Below are positions 54,278 through 64,000 of a stretch of DNA of 64,000 bases, one piece after another. The notes beneath the pieces were generated by a model. It did not search any database, was not told the DNA's origin, and saw only the letters and a program-made list of their open reading frames with translations. The translations under genes were made by a program, and so were the position numbers. Positions within the stretch are counted from its first letter, which is position 1; the number at the start of each line of letters is the position of its first letter. The DNA is from Toxorhynchites rutilus septentrionalis (Eukaryota; Arthropoda; Insecta; Diptera; Culicidae), in the NCBI RefSeq assembly GCF_029784135.1, contig NC_073746.1:104470661-104534660 (forward strand). The letters run 5' to 3'.

Positions 54278-54475
54278 ATCAACATATTCATAAAGAGTAA
54301 ACAGTAAACTAATCTATTTTTCAGGTAGATAGGTAGGTATTCACGTAGGAGAAGAAAATAAAACAATATATTTAAAATATATATTTAACAAAAGCTGTCC
54401 CCTTTGTATAGTCCTACGGCACTCCGGTTATGTCCCCGACATTACCCACCCGTCTTTTTTTTAGAACTCATCATT

Positions 54476-54671
54476 GTGTTCCCGTGGTTGAGTGGTTAGC
54501 ATCACACCTAACATGCCGTGGGTTCGGGTTCGATTCCCGTTCTGGCTGGGGGATTTTTCGTTATATGGCATAGAAATCTCAACTAAGTACTAATAAAAAT
54601 GACGCAAGTAATACTACGTCGAAGTTCCTCTAGGAACTTTAGTGCCATTTAAGAAGAATAAGAAAAAGAAG
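54476..54671 (+). mobile_element. tRNA-derived SINE, type 2, plus copy
   Basis: TCCCGTGGTTGAGTGGTTAG (A box), GGTTCGATTCCCGTTCTGGC (B box), body with CTCAACTAAGTACTAATAAA, then CTCTAGGAACTTTAGTGCC and an AAG-rich tail. Same family as 47479-47692. Confidence 0.85.
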
Positions 54672-55988
54672 AACTCATCATCTACAACAGATATATCAGA
54701 TAATGAATGACACCGGAGAAATACTTCATCATTTTGGGAAAAATGAATCACTTGAAATTTATTGCACCTGTATTACGATAGAAATTTATGCATGAAACAC
54801 TTACTCTAAGTGCACATCGTTTATATTTATGTGATGGAAATGGTTATTATCCAGTCATATACCGTACAGCCTATATTTGGAATATGCTTCAAAGCTTCAA
54901 AAATCGCTTTATTATAGATATGAAAAACATCCTGCTGCTCCAATGGGCGTCATCATCCTTCAAATTCACTGGAAACAAAAGTCCATAAATTTTAGCTTCA
55001 TGAAAACCGCCACTAGTAGCCACTTGTTTATGACCAATTCGGCTTTGTTGATCGCAAACACTCTATTTTATCGATACTGCAAGCCATAAATATTAGTGCT
55101 AAACACGGGCCGTAACATAAAATACAGTATCTATTCATTCCTCGAATCAGCAGCTTCCGCTCTTCGTCCACCATGCGCCTACGAAAATTATGTGTTCAGG
55201 AATAATAAAGCAAAACAAACCAAATAATATATTTATTCGTTCATCCCACCAAACACAGGACCGCCCTGGCCGCCCGCACGTATACGCATCTATTCATGAA
55301 ATAATCTAATCATGATTGCTCAATTTAACAAATTGTGTGTGCGTAATTGATTTTCGCTCGTAAAACACTCCCGTTCCCGTAAGTGATAACATTTCCCTTT
55401 TATGAGTTTATGGGTAATGGGCGGTCCCCACAATGTCCAATGTGCGTGCGAAACGATTCATCAAGCTGTGTTTGGGTCCCATTTGGCGCGAATGGCACTG
55501 AGCTGGGAAAGCTGCTGTCCGTTAAAGTGGGGGATCAATTTTTAACTGCCACTCAACGCGACAGCGGAGTGTTGCTTTGAAGTATTTAAGTGATCATTAT
55601 GATTAGTTCGAATCGTGAGTTATGCACATTGATGCAGATTTTTCCCGGGTCTAGTGGTTTTCTAAGAGTTAATATTCCTAGTGCCATATTCCATTTGTAA
55701 AGTCTTACTGATGGTAGAAAAAAGATCCAGTTAGATTTCGAACACAGCTTGCGGAAAATATTCTATATCTAATGTGTGATATACGTACCCCGAGTTGCGT
55801 TCAACATTATTGTTGTGAAAACCTTTATAAAAACACCTTGTTCACATACCATGGAATGAAACAACACACCTAAAGTTCACACCTGATGCACGATTGATGC
55901 GATCTCGTGCTTTTTATCTTTTTCAAAAGCATGAAGTGCGTCTCGAAGCATCAACTGTTGTACAACGTCGTGTCAGCCCAAGTGGTTT
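54672..55988. other. No gene recognised
   Basis: AT-rich with a slightly GC-richer part (55380-55580). A 65-codon frame there has no recognisable domain. Confidence 0.4.
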
Positions 55989-56235
55989 TGACGTAGGATT
56001 ACGTCTTTCGGGAACATATTGGGGTACAAATTGAAAAACGAATATCGATCGCATCGTGAAAAATGTCCAATTTCAAACGTTTATTGCTCAGTCATTTCAT
56101 GACGGATTGATGAGATATTTACATAAAAACATTGCGGCACTCAATAACAATTTTTCATCTTGAATAAAATAATATATATCATGTAATTAACTATCGAACA
56201 ATTGAAAAATCTCAACCCCTATCCAAACGGTACTG

Positions 56236-56310
56236 ATTGGTCGAAATTGACGTCATTTCTTTTTCGCCTGCTTCGCTTCTTTCGTTCCCTGATAAGTCAA
56301 ATATTTGCAT
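56236..56310 (+). promoter_or_regulatory. Histone-like promoter (CCAAT, CRE, octamer)
   Basis: ATTGG (inverted CCAAT) at 56236-56240, a perfect TGACGTCA at 56248-56255, and the octamer ATTTGCAT at 56303-56310. The octamer is characteristic of H2B promoters. Confidence 0.6.
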
Positions 56311-56814
56311 GGCGAGCGAGTGGGGGGCGCCTATTTCTCACATACCAACTGATGTAAACGGACGGTAGCATTTTTGGATTTCTCATCAACTTAAAGATGT
56401 AGAACCCTAGGTTGATCACTTGAAATGTATTATTATATTATAATGTAAACCAAATTAAGAAATAAAAAGAATTTAAGTGAAAAAAAAAAGTTGGATTTCT
56501 CATTCTCGTTCAACGCTCAGATCGGCAAACATTTAACAGACTTTAAACTTTACGTTCATTCGTCTCTAGCCCTGAGAAGGGCCCTTGCGAAGAGAACTAG
56601 TTCATACTCTTTCTCGACCTACCTTTAGAAAGACATTTTCATTGTCGCTCAGCACTCCTCAGCAAACGAGTCTGCTTTCGGCGGCACCAAGCGATGCCAT
56701 GAGCAATATTCATTTAGGGAGGCAGATTAATCTCCCATCGAATTAGCAGGCCCAAAGGCAGTTTTGAATTGATAAAATTTAAATGTATTTATTTTTTTTA
56801 TTTTGATTTTTGAC

Positions 56815-56830
56815 GGCTCTTTTCAGAGAC
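56815..56830 (+). promoter_or_regulatory. Histone 3' stem-loop, one mismatch
   Basis: GGCTCTTTTCAGAGAC with the same downstream ACCAAATCATTATCAAAGAG as the stem-loop at 48584. Confidence 0.8.
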
Positions 56831-56956
56831 ACCAAATCATTATCAAAGAGTTTAACAATATAGTTTCTCAAACGTATCCAAAATCAGCATGTGGCAGATA
56901 GCCTAACGTAATCCTACGTCAACTATGCGGTCGTGTCTCAGACACAACCCTCCTGT

Positions 56957-58494
56957 GGCTTTTTTTTATTTGTAAAACATCCCCCACTATAAGATACAAC
57001 CTATCTGTACAAGCAGGTTAGCAGGTTAGGGAATACACCAAAACACCGATTAAAGTCCGAGGAAAAAACACGGGAAGTGGGTCGAAGCCTACGAGAAGAT
57101 GCTTTCATTCCGCAGCATTTTATTATATTTATTTCCTTTTACTTTTCCCAAGGACATTTTTACTGCTACGTGAGAAGACGAAAATCAATGATTCATCCCA
57201 GGATATTCCCTAAAATACCGAGCTATTTCGATTTTACGATACAAGAAGTGATATGCAAAGTGTATCCCAAAAGTATTTTACGAATTTATGAAATCCATTA
57301 ATATCGTCGGGGCAAACGATGGCAGTCCCTGTGTTTAACTTTAAGGAATATTGTGTTGTTTATTACGATCACCTAACGGATGTAACGTTGAAATTATATT
57401 TCATGTTTTCTCCTTAAATTTTTTTCGATATATTTGGGTCAAATACCAGTGAAGTGATTCCATATGGTCTCCCTATTTAACATATAATTTCCTAGAAAGA
57501 TTTGAGCCCGGTTAATTATATTGTTTTTAAATGTGTTGTGATTTTTTACGGTTTGTTAATGCAATCGTATTATCTGTTGAGTAGAAAAAATACAGTAATT
57601 CCTGTTGAACTTGGAATAATTTTAGTTTAATCGAAATCCAGTTTACTTCCACCCATGTTCAGTTTTCAGTATCTCTATCTAGTATCTAATTCTTATGAAA
57701 TTTTATCATGGCCGATGTTTATCCCGACATCAAATTTGTACAATCAATTGAGAAGCAGAATCAACGACAACCTTGGATCCTTTAGCTATGATTCCATATG
57801 TACATAGATTAACGAATAAACAGAAAAGTTTGTAACAACTCCGTCAGTGTAAAATCGAGATGCAATGAAAAGTGCTGCCAAAAAAAAAGTTGTTTGACTC
57901 ATGTATCATGTATCTTGATACCACCAACAATAACAAACCTCCCCAACACCAAATTTAGAACTTTGTGTATCCGGAAGAAAGACAAAAACTCTCCATCCGT
58001 CCTAGAGAGCATTGCAAAAAAATACCCAATATTTTTTCCGTTTTTGGCATCCTAATCCCTCCTCTGCCAATGAGACGAAGTCAATATTGTTAGAGTGTGG
58101 AAAGTTTCACCTGCTGCAAATATTTTTATTTGCGCTACAATTTCCGTTCTGTTTACTTTGTGGGCTGCCTTTTCTCGTATTTTCATTCACACTCCACCGA
58201 TGCACTATGGGGGATTTTAATTCCAGCAGGCGGACAAAAAAACATTGAGCAACGGGTTTTGATGCCAAATCATCCAGTCGCTGCCCCGAAACTTTGTACA
58301 ATCGTTCGCGAAATCACAATTCTATTATCAAATGACCACTTTTATATACGATTTTCTAAAGTGTCATTTCCAAAAACATTTTCTCGACAAATAGTAACTC
58401 GGAATTTAGATATCTGATCAAAATGTAGTGTTGTGTTATTGTTATTGGTTATTAAGAAAGCAATAAACTTAATGACATAAAATGAATGACAAAA
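56957..58494. other. No gene recognised
   Basis: AT-rich. Frames of 74-106 codons (57077-57301, 58012-58417) have no recognisable domain and no promoter or splice context I can support. Confidence 0.4.
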
Positions 58495-60470
58495 AATTAT
58501 AGGAGGTTGTGCCCAAGATACGACCGCATTGTTGACGTAGAACTACGCTGTTATTTTATATAAGTCGCTTATTTATACCTTCGGATATTATTCTATACTG
58601 CTGTGAAATTTTGGAAGCAACTGCTTAGTAGAATAATCTCTGAAATGGGTTTTTCATTATAGAATCTGTTGACGATAATTTATTGATGATTCGTTCTTGC
58701 TCTCGCAAAACAATACACTAGCTGATCGTATGTCGCAATTTATTTCATGTCAGTGCATTAAAAATGTACCTCGAACGCTATTCCGGTGGCCTTTTTCGCA
58801 ATTGACATAGACTCGGCTATAGTCGATTATATACATGTTGCACCAGCACCATTATTCCACTTCTCATGACTACATCAATATATCTTTGGCACCGCATGGA
58901 AACAACAACAATGACAAAACTTGCAAGTATCAAATATCATACTACATGTTATATAGTATTGCCTCAAAGGAATTGCACCTCTAGGCATCGTTCGTACAAC
59001 GTAAACTAAGCGCCAAACAAGCGTCCGCCATAGCATGCATACAGAGCCATACATTGGTGGTTTGAAACTACTAGGAATACAAATACTTCTCATCATTTTG
59101 CGCTATTCTCAAACGAAACACTTCTGTTAATATTACTGGTCACGGATAAAGTTACATTACTTTCTCATGCTCGAGTAGCAAAGCTGTCATCCTTAGTGGA
59201 GGAAGCTTTGCTACTGGCAAGCGAAACCTAATCATATACAAAATTCCAGCACATTTACTTTCTTGGTTTCTTGGTGAAATAAACTCTTTTTGTTAATAAC
59301 AACCTCGAAAACGGTAGCAATGCTTCATTATGATCAATATTAGCGCAAATGCAATACTAGTTGAAGGCAGTTTTGCGACTGGCACGCGAACTCAAATAAC
59401 TTATAACATTCCAGTAAGACATTCAAGATACTTGGTATTCCTCAAATAATTTTTTGGCGCCTGCTTCGCCATAACGTCAGTTTAATGCATTGATGCATTC
59501 TCAAAGGCACCAACGAATCCCTTATGATGACGGAAAACAAACAATGTTAACTGCTTGGAAAAAGACTGAATTATGCCACACAGCCTGTACTCTGCTGTAA
59601 CACTCATCGATGCGAATTAGCTGATGAGTTTGTCAAGAGCGACCGCCGTCACCACCATCGGGGGAGCTTGATCTAGGTTGCTGCCTGGGTAACGGCGTTT
59701 ACATTTTCGATCGACGCGCCGAAATCGCCCACTTTGCTGTTGTTCGATGCGGTGTCACACTCGCGAAGGCTCGGTTCAGTACGAGCGCTTTTCACTGCAG
59801 CAACATCGCGTACATCATTAGATGACGCTTGCTTCGAAATTTTATTGTCCTTGGCAATGCGTTCGTTTTTTGCAGAGCTCGAGCCTGCCTTCCTCTTCTT
59901 CTTGCTCATCGCAAACTACGCGAAGCGTCCAATTTATGACGCGGAAAGAAAAATATACGATACGAATAATGCGAAAAACGAACAGAAAAACCAAACGACG
60001 ATATCCAAGTTGGATTACCATTACCAAAGTGAACTAGATTGCTCCACAGTCCAATGCCGTATGAAAGTTTGCCTCAGCGAGACCCACTGTTTATACTCTA
60101 GCAAGTATTCCCCTTCATTATTTTACTTTTCCTTTGTTCACGGAGACTTTAAATACGATTTCCCCTCCGTTGGTCGTCGATAAGTTGCTCGTTACTGACT
60201 GCTCTGTTCGGGAAAGCTCACAAATGTACAGAACAAATGTATGGGAAAATGAAAACGCTTAAAGTTTTCATGAATTTTAACCATTTACAAACCAGGGGAT
60301 TCTAATGTATAGCATATTAAACAAATCTTACGGAATTTCCGATTCGTTTAATATGTAAATCGTCAAAATCCGTTCGCGGCAAAAATAGTTATTAACGTTA
60401 AAATTATTTCATAAAAACGTGACCTGTTTTCTGATTTGGCACCCTTAATGAAAGACGTAGTTCTACGTCA
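58495..60470 (-). mobile_element. Family A module, most complete copy
   Basis: The right end is at 58495 (AATTATAGGAGGTTGTGCCC, TTGACGTAGAACTACG), the left end at 60470 (GACGTAGTTCTACGTCA). It contains a leader with GTATTTAAAGTCTCCGTG, a 78-codon open frame (59673-59909), an overlapping second frame, and a 3' region whose 70-codon frame (58875-59096) is also open in the 12.9 kb copy. It lacks the family B and mini-retroposon insertions of the 12.5-18.2 kb copy. Confidence 0.8.
59673..59909 (-). CDS. Unknown small basic protein of family A
   Basis: 78 codons from ATG (59907-59909): MSKKKRKAGSSSAKNERIAK, then QASSNDVRDVAAVKSARTEP and NVNAVTQAAT before TAG. In the sister copy the equivalent of the stop is a Lys codon and the frame ends a few residues later (KIKLPRWW). 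A second frame that starts at about the same place (APPMVV..., ALDKLIS) runs to about 59482 with one stop; in the sister copy it is fully open. The two frames may once have been one protein of about 140 residues, now separated by a shift. The Lys-rich start suggests nuclear location. No known family is recognised and this copy may itself be a relic. Confidence 0.4.
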   Translation of the reverse strand: MSKKKRKAGSSSAKNERIAKDNKISKQASSNDVRDVAAVKSARTEPSLRECDTASNNSKVGDFGASIENVNAVTQAAT

Positions 60471-60849
60471 AAAAAGTAGAAGGGTCTGAGCCTAGGGGCA
60501 CGGACGGAAGTTTGACGTAGGACTGTGATTATTCAGAACACTTGGTTATTTTAAATGTAATTCTTTCATTGTTTATAAATCTGTTAGTTTAACTTTTTTG
60601 ATACTCTAAATAATATCCCTAAAAAGGGCCGTTTGTTGTAAGTACTCATAATCTTCGAACGGTTTGTAACGAACAGAGAAAGACTATAAGCTTCTGGCAG
60701 GAAATTGAACTGTCTAACTGAAAATGATTAATGAATATCAGTGGGACACATAACAGGGTGGAATGGTAGATGAGGTATATGTGAATCGGTGAACAAAAAA
60801 AAAATTTCATTGATTACATTCAAAATGAGAATCGAAAAAAAAAGTTGAA
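60471..60849. other. Spacer with a partial module end and a stem-loop
   Basis: TTTGACGTAGGACTGTG at 60511 is a truncated left end. On the minus strand 60615-60630 reads GGCCCTTTTTAGGGAT, a degenerate histone stem-loop. No gene. Confidence 0.5.
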
Positions 60850-61466
60850 AATACTCACGATGTCATGATATTTTGAGGTAAAATACACATAAAATCATGA
60901 AGTTGCTTTGTTTTAATGGATAGCTATGGTATTGTAATGTTTTCCCATTGTCTTATTCTTATTTTTAGGCTTCGGGAGTATTTCGATGAAATAATGTTCG
61001 TTTGCATACTATCACAATCAAGTCTTATTGGTTCTACTGCTCAATCTATCATGGAAGGAATTGAGTCATTGAGAATTGTGAATTGAAGAATATGAATATT
61101 CCATTTCGTTTCATTTTTGTGATGCGATGTAATCCCGATCTCAATAAGTTTTCGCATGATAATCGCTGCCTCCTCCTAATTAACGAAAGATCACTGTATG
61201 GGTGACACTTTCCTCGTTGCTTTGATGAAAAGTTTGAATGATGCATGAAATCTTGCATCTGATTACTTTAACGTCTCGCTAATTTATTAGATGGCACTCA
61301 ATTTTTTGTTACATACAACATTCATGGGAACGAAGTTGGAAGAAAGAATGCATAATACATGATTTACTTCGCATCCGCTCGCAAAACATACCTCTCTTAT
61401 TTGTTGAATTGCTCACTTGTTTTATTATTTCACTGTCTCAGAAATCAAAGACGTTGTCCTACGTCA
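60850..61466 (-). mobile_element. Family D module, second copy (empty site)
   Basis: An inverted relative of the family D module at 43302-45385. The left end (minus) is at 61466: GACGTTGTCCTACGTCA preceded by AGAAATCAAA. At 61350-61375 it reads through the point where copy 1 carries the ITmD37E element. The distal (right) end is not clear. Confidence 0.75.
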
Positions 61467-63094
61467 AAAATAATATTTTAATACACCGTTGAAAATATCA
61501 CTCTAAAATTGTATTTATTATTGAAAATAGATATTCTCAGTTCTCAAGATAAATTGGGATTGGATTTCTTTTCAGAACATGTTGGTGGATATCTAAAAGG
61601 TGACGAGAAACAAATACATATGAGGCGCTTAGAATGCAAGTGGTGTAAGTGACTTGATCGACATTCAAGTGGTGTAAGATCTCTTCATCGACATTCTCTT
61701 ATGCTTGTAACTTGACTGCAAACACATTCCCAGCTTATTTGACAATGTGGCCGATAGGTCAGAACCTCAATTATCGGTTTCTATAGCAAAATCAAATTAA
61801 AACGTTTTTGTGCGCTGAGTTATTCACGAAAGAAAAAGTTGATGAAAAGAAATCGATCAAATCACTCACACCCCTTGCATTCCAAGCCCCTCATATATCT
61901 GAGAATGTGTGAGAATAAAATTATGACATTTTTCTTTTATTGTCAACAATTATCCTTCTTATGATTTAATTATTTCACTTTCATTGATAACTTAGCTAAT
62001 CCAATCCTATTTAAGAGCCTTTCAAATAAGATAATGAGTTCATTGGCTATTTTGATTTAAAAAATTAAGTGAAGCGAATTGAAGTTATAAAAATTGCTAT
62101 TTCTTGCGTTTTTTCAACATCTACATATCAGAAACAATACCTACTGAAGATCGAAATTTTTTTGTTTTTTCTTAGTTAAAGATGTTCTTTTAATAGTAAT
62201 TTCCCAAAACAAGATTGATGGAAGCCTGTTCTCTTATTTCTTTCCGTCTGGTATCCCATAGTGCGTTGGGATTCCATTTTTTTGGTTAACACTTCATTCG
62301 TTCGGGAATCCACCTGAAAGCTTCCCGAAGAAACGTTTGTATTGATTGCATGGTTTCGAGTTGGTATTTCAACGCTCCAAGCATTGTTTGAATCGCTAGA
62401 ATTGTTCATTTTAAACTTGATCATATAAGGCTGCACATGAAAAAAAATCTCAAAACTCAGTGTATTTAGCTATCCGAAGTAATAAATGAATACTGTTCGA
62501 TACAACATAAAGCATTACTTCGGCCAGCTCTCCGACATGATAGGTTTTGCGGCATGGGTCCGAATAATCTCCTTTGGAAATGTTGATCACTAACACATAG
62601 AAAAGGAAAATAAAAAGAAACAAACAAACAAACAAACAAAGGAAAGTATAGAGAAAGGGAGATAAGTACATAGGAAAGGATTTGAAATTATTATTAAAAA
62701 CAAAAGGATTCAAACGGAGTGCATGTTAGATAGGAGAGTCAATTATTAATTACAATTACAAAAATCACCAAGGAATTGTAGAAACCTCTGTAAATAGTAG
62801 AGGAATAAAAAAGTGGTAAAAAATAGGAATTCAAAAGAAGTAAAGTGTTATCCATCGTAAAACATCCTATATTGACTGCAAAAGGAGCCACCGATAATAC
62901 CGAAAACGGATTAAAATTCCAAGTGCGAATATCGGGGATGTATCGCAACCCAGTAGGAACCAGACCCGGGGGCAAGGTTCGATTAAACAAATACTTTAAA
63001 TTGATTTCAATCATACGTTTATGCGATTCACATATTGGCATGATATTAGGTTGTGGAAAAATGAATCCATTATTTTTGGGTAAAATTCAAAACC
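61467..63094. other. No gene recognised
   Basis: AT-rich, with a (CAAA)n run near 62620. Frames of 85-100 codons (62176-63102) overlap on both strands and carry no recognisable domain. Confidence 0.4.
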
Positions 63095-63480
63095 ATTTTT
63101 AATATGCTCCGGATTGTCCGATTTGGGTCAAATATACACCGTTTTGTTGTAAAATGTGTTGCCATTCTAAAGGTAGCTTCACAATATCTCTATCATAGAA
63201 GTGTTGGTTCTTATTGGCGAAAAACTCTAGCAATAGTTTTTTACAATCTTATCACTCTGGGAATTTTGCAATGCGAGGAAAAGGTGATAATCGTTTGGTG
63301 CCTGGTCCGGACTATATGGTGGATGCATTGAAACATCCCAATCATGCTTTCGGAATTGTGTGGCCTTGCGTTATCCTGGTGGAACACAACACTTCTCCTG
63401 TTGGTCAATTCTGAACGTTTTTGGCCATTTGTTGACAGTAGAGATCTTGATTTAGTGTATTGCACTGAAATAAAAAAAAT
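63095..63480 (-). pseudogene. Mariner transposase fossil, C-terminal half
   Basis: The minus strand shows NRRSVVFHQDNARPHNSES (second catalytic Asp, about 63390) and, after a shift, HPPYSPDQAPNDYHLFLALQ (third Asp, about 63320). The C-terminal part is degraded to about 63095. It resembles the mauritiana-type mariners rather than the type at 8.6-9.6 kb. Confidence 0.85.
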
Positions 63481-64000
63481 TGTTAACATTGGCATTATCT
63501 TCCCTGAATGAGAAGGTGTTTCAGTTCAGTGATCAAGTAGATCACCCCTCACTAGCCGCTAATTCTGATCCCGTCAACATTTGTACGGAAGTAAATCGTA
63601 GAAGAATCACATTGTCTTTGTCAGCAAGCTTGATGAAGCGCTCCAAAGCGATCCAAATGTTAACATTGTGCTTATAAAGTTTGTCATGTGGTCTTTGATG
63701 AGATTAAAATCGATGTACCTTCATCCGGAGATAAATTTATCACCGGGGTGAAATCAATCAAACGTTCTAATGAAAACAAACTGAAACTTTTGGAGGTATT
63801 ATTTAATGCAAATTTAAAACTTTTATATAAGACACGTTCAACTACACATTTAGAGGGATTAAATCAGATTTTGAATAATCAAACACTTAAATTATCATTT
63901 ATATGACCGTTTGTAATGAAAGCAGTATAAATATTTAGATAAATATGCACTAAAATATATGGAAATATACTACAATAGAAAATACTAAAAAAAAAGATTG
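63481..64000. other. Decayed frames of unknown origin
   Basis: Plus-strand frames (63480-63677 and 63688-63906) join if one frame change is allowed near 63650 (DEALQSDPNVNIV in another frame). The sequence looks protein-like but I cannot place it. It may be a fossil. Confidence 0.3.

Larger units (their letters stand above)
51956..54455 (+). mobile_element. Histone-carrying module with two H2A relics
   Basis: It starts TGACGTAGGACTACGTCTAA. After it come GGAAGATATAGGGGGTG and, further on, CGCTTATAACTCGAGCATTT, which loosely resemble the corresponding positions of family B. It ends with ATAGTCCTACGGCAC plus GGTTATGTCCCCGACAT. It contains CCAAT-type promoter boxes (GATTGG at 52215), an H2A relic with an intact start, a stem-loop, a small MITE, a minus-strand stem-loop and a second H2A relic. 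It may be two joined modules. Confidence 0.6.
55989..56956 (+). mobile_element. Histone-type module without a coding region (968 bp)
   Basis: Starts TGACGTAGGATTACGTCTTT and ends with GTAATCCTACGTCAACTATG plus GCGGTCGTGTCTCAGACAC and CCTCCTGT, the clearest right end in the window. Inside are a histone-type promoter (56236-56310), a fragment of the mini-retroposon unit in reverse (about 56540-56573), and a histone stem-loop with downstream element (56815-56860). No histone protein sequence is recognisable between. Confidence 0.75.

Noticed and set aside
58875..59096. 70-73-codon frame in family A, also open at 12918-13130
   Set aside because: Both copies are open, but most differences between them change the amino acid, as expected without selection, and no domain is visible.
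63480..63906. Protein-like frames near the right edge
   Set aside because: Two frames need a shift to join and no family is recognised; kept only as a low-confidence description.

Overview
The window looks like repeat-rich insect DNA, most likely from a culicine mosquito (Aedes/Culex-like). The evidence is two ITmD37E-type (DD37E) Tc1/mariner relatives, an RNase H-bearing LINE, several mariner and pogo fossils, a BEL/Pao integrase scrap, tRNA-derived SINEs and arthropod-style TATA+TCAGTT promoters. It is AT-rich, mostly non-coding, and built of nested mobile elements. The genus call is inference. Only one long uninterrupted gene is visible: an intronless APPBP2-like TPR-type gene (40598-41905).

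Layout. 1-18.2 kb is a mosaic of modules of two families (here called A and B) that share the same kind of ends: a near-palindrome GACGTAGnnCTACGTC at the left, and a right end in which this motif is followed by a conserved tail resembling GGTCGTGTCTCGGACACAACC. Family A occurs five times (1476-2090, 2683-3750, 12533-18175, 48732-49714, 58495-60470). Family B occurs twice in opposite orientation (4448-8624 and 13488-17076, the second nested inside an A copy). Family B contains 198-bp tandem repeats, and one B copy holds two broken histone H3 genes head to head. 18.2-22.1 kb is low-repeat DNA without a convincing gene. 22.1-39.2 kb is a nest of DNA transposons, fold-back repeats, a 5'-truncated LINE with target-site duplications, MITEs and mariner/pogo fossils. 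40.5-42 kb holds the APPBP2-like gene. 42.2-47.7 kb holds tandem repeats, a third module family (D) split by a second ITmD37E copy, and a pogo transposase fossil. 48.5-57 kb is a graveyard of histone genes (two H2A relics, several histone 3' stem-loops, an octamer/CRE promoter with no gene), again framed by the same module ends. 58.5-64 kb has a family A copy with a 78-codon open frame, a second D copy that preserves the empty site of the transposon in the first, and a mariner fossil.

The most interesting signals are: (1) module ends shared between otherwise different cargo, several of them histone-derived, suggesting a mobile or recombining system that carries small histone-type transcription units; and (2) a 56-bp retroposon-like insert with clean target-site duplications, one copy of which has its empty site preserved in a paralogous module.
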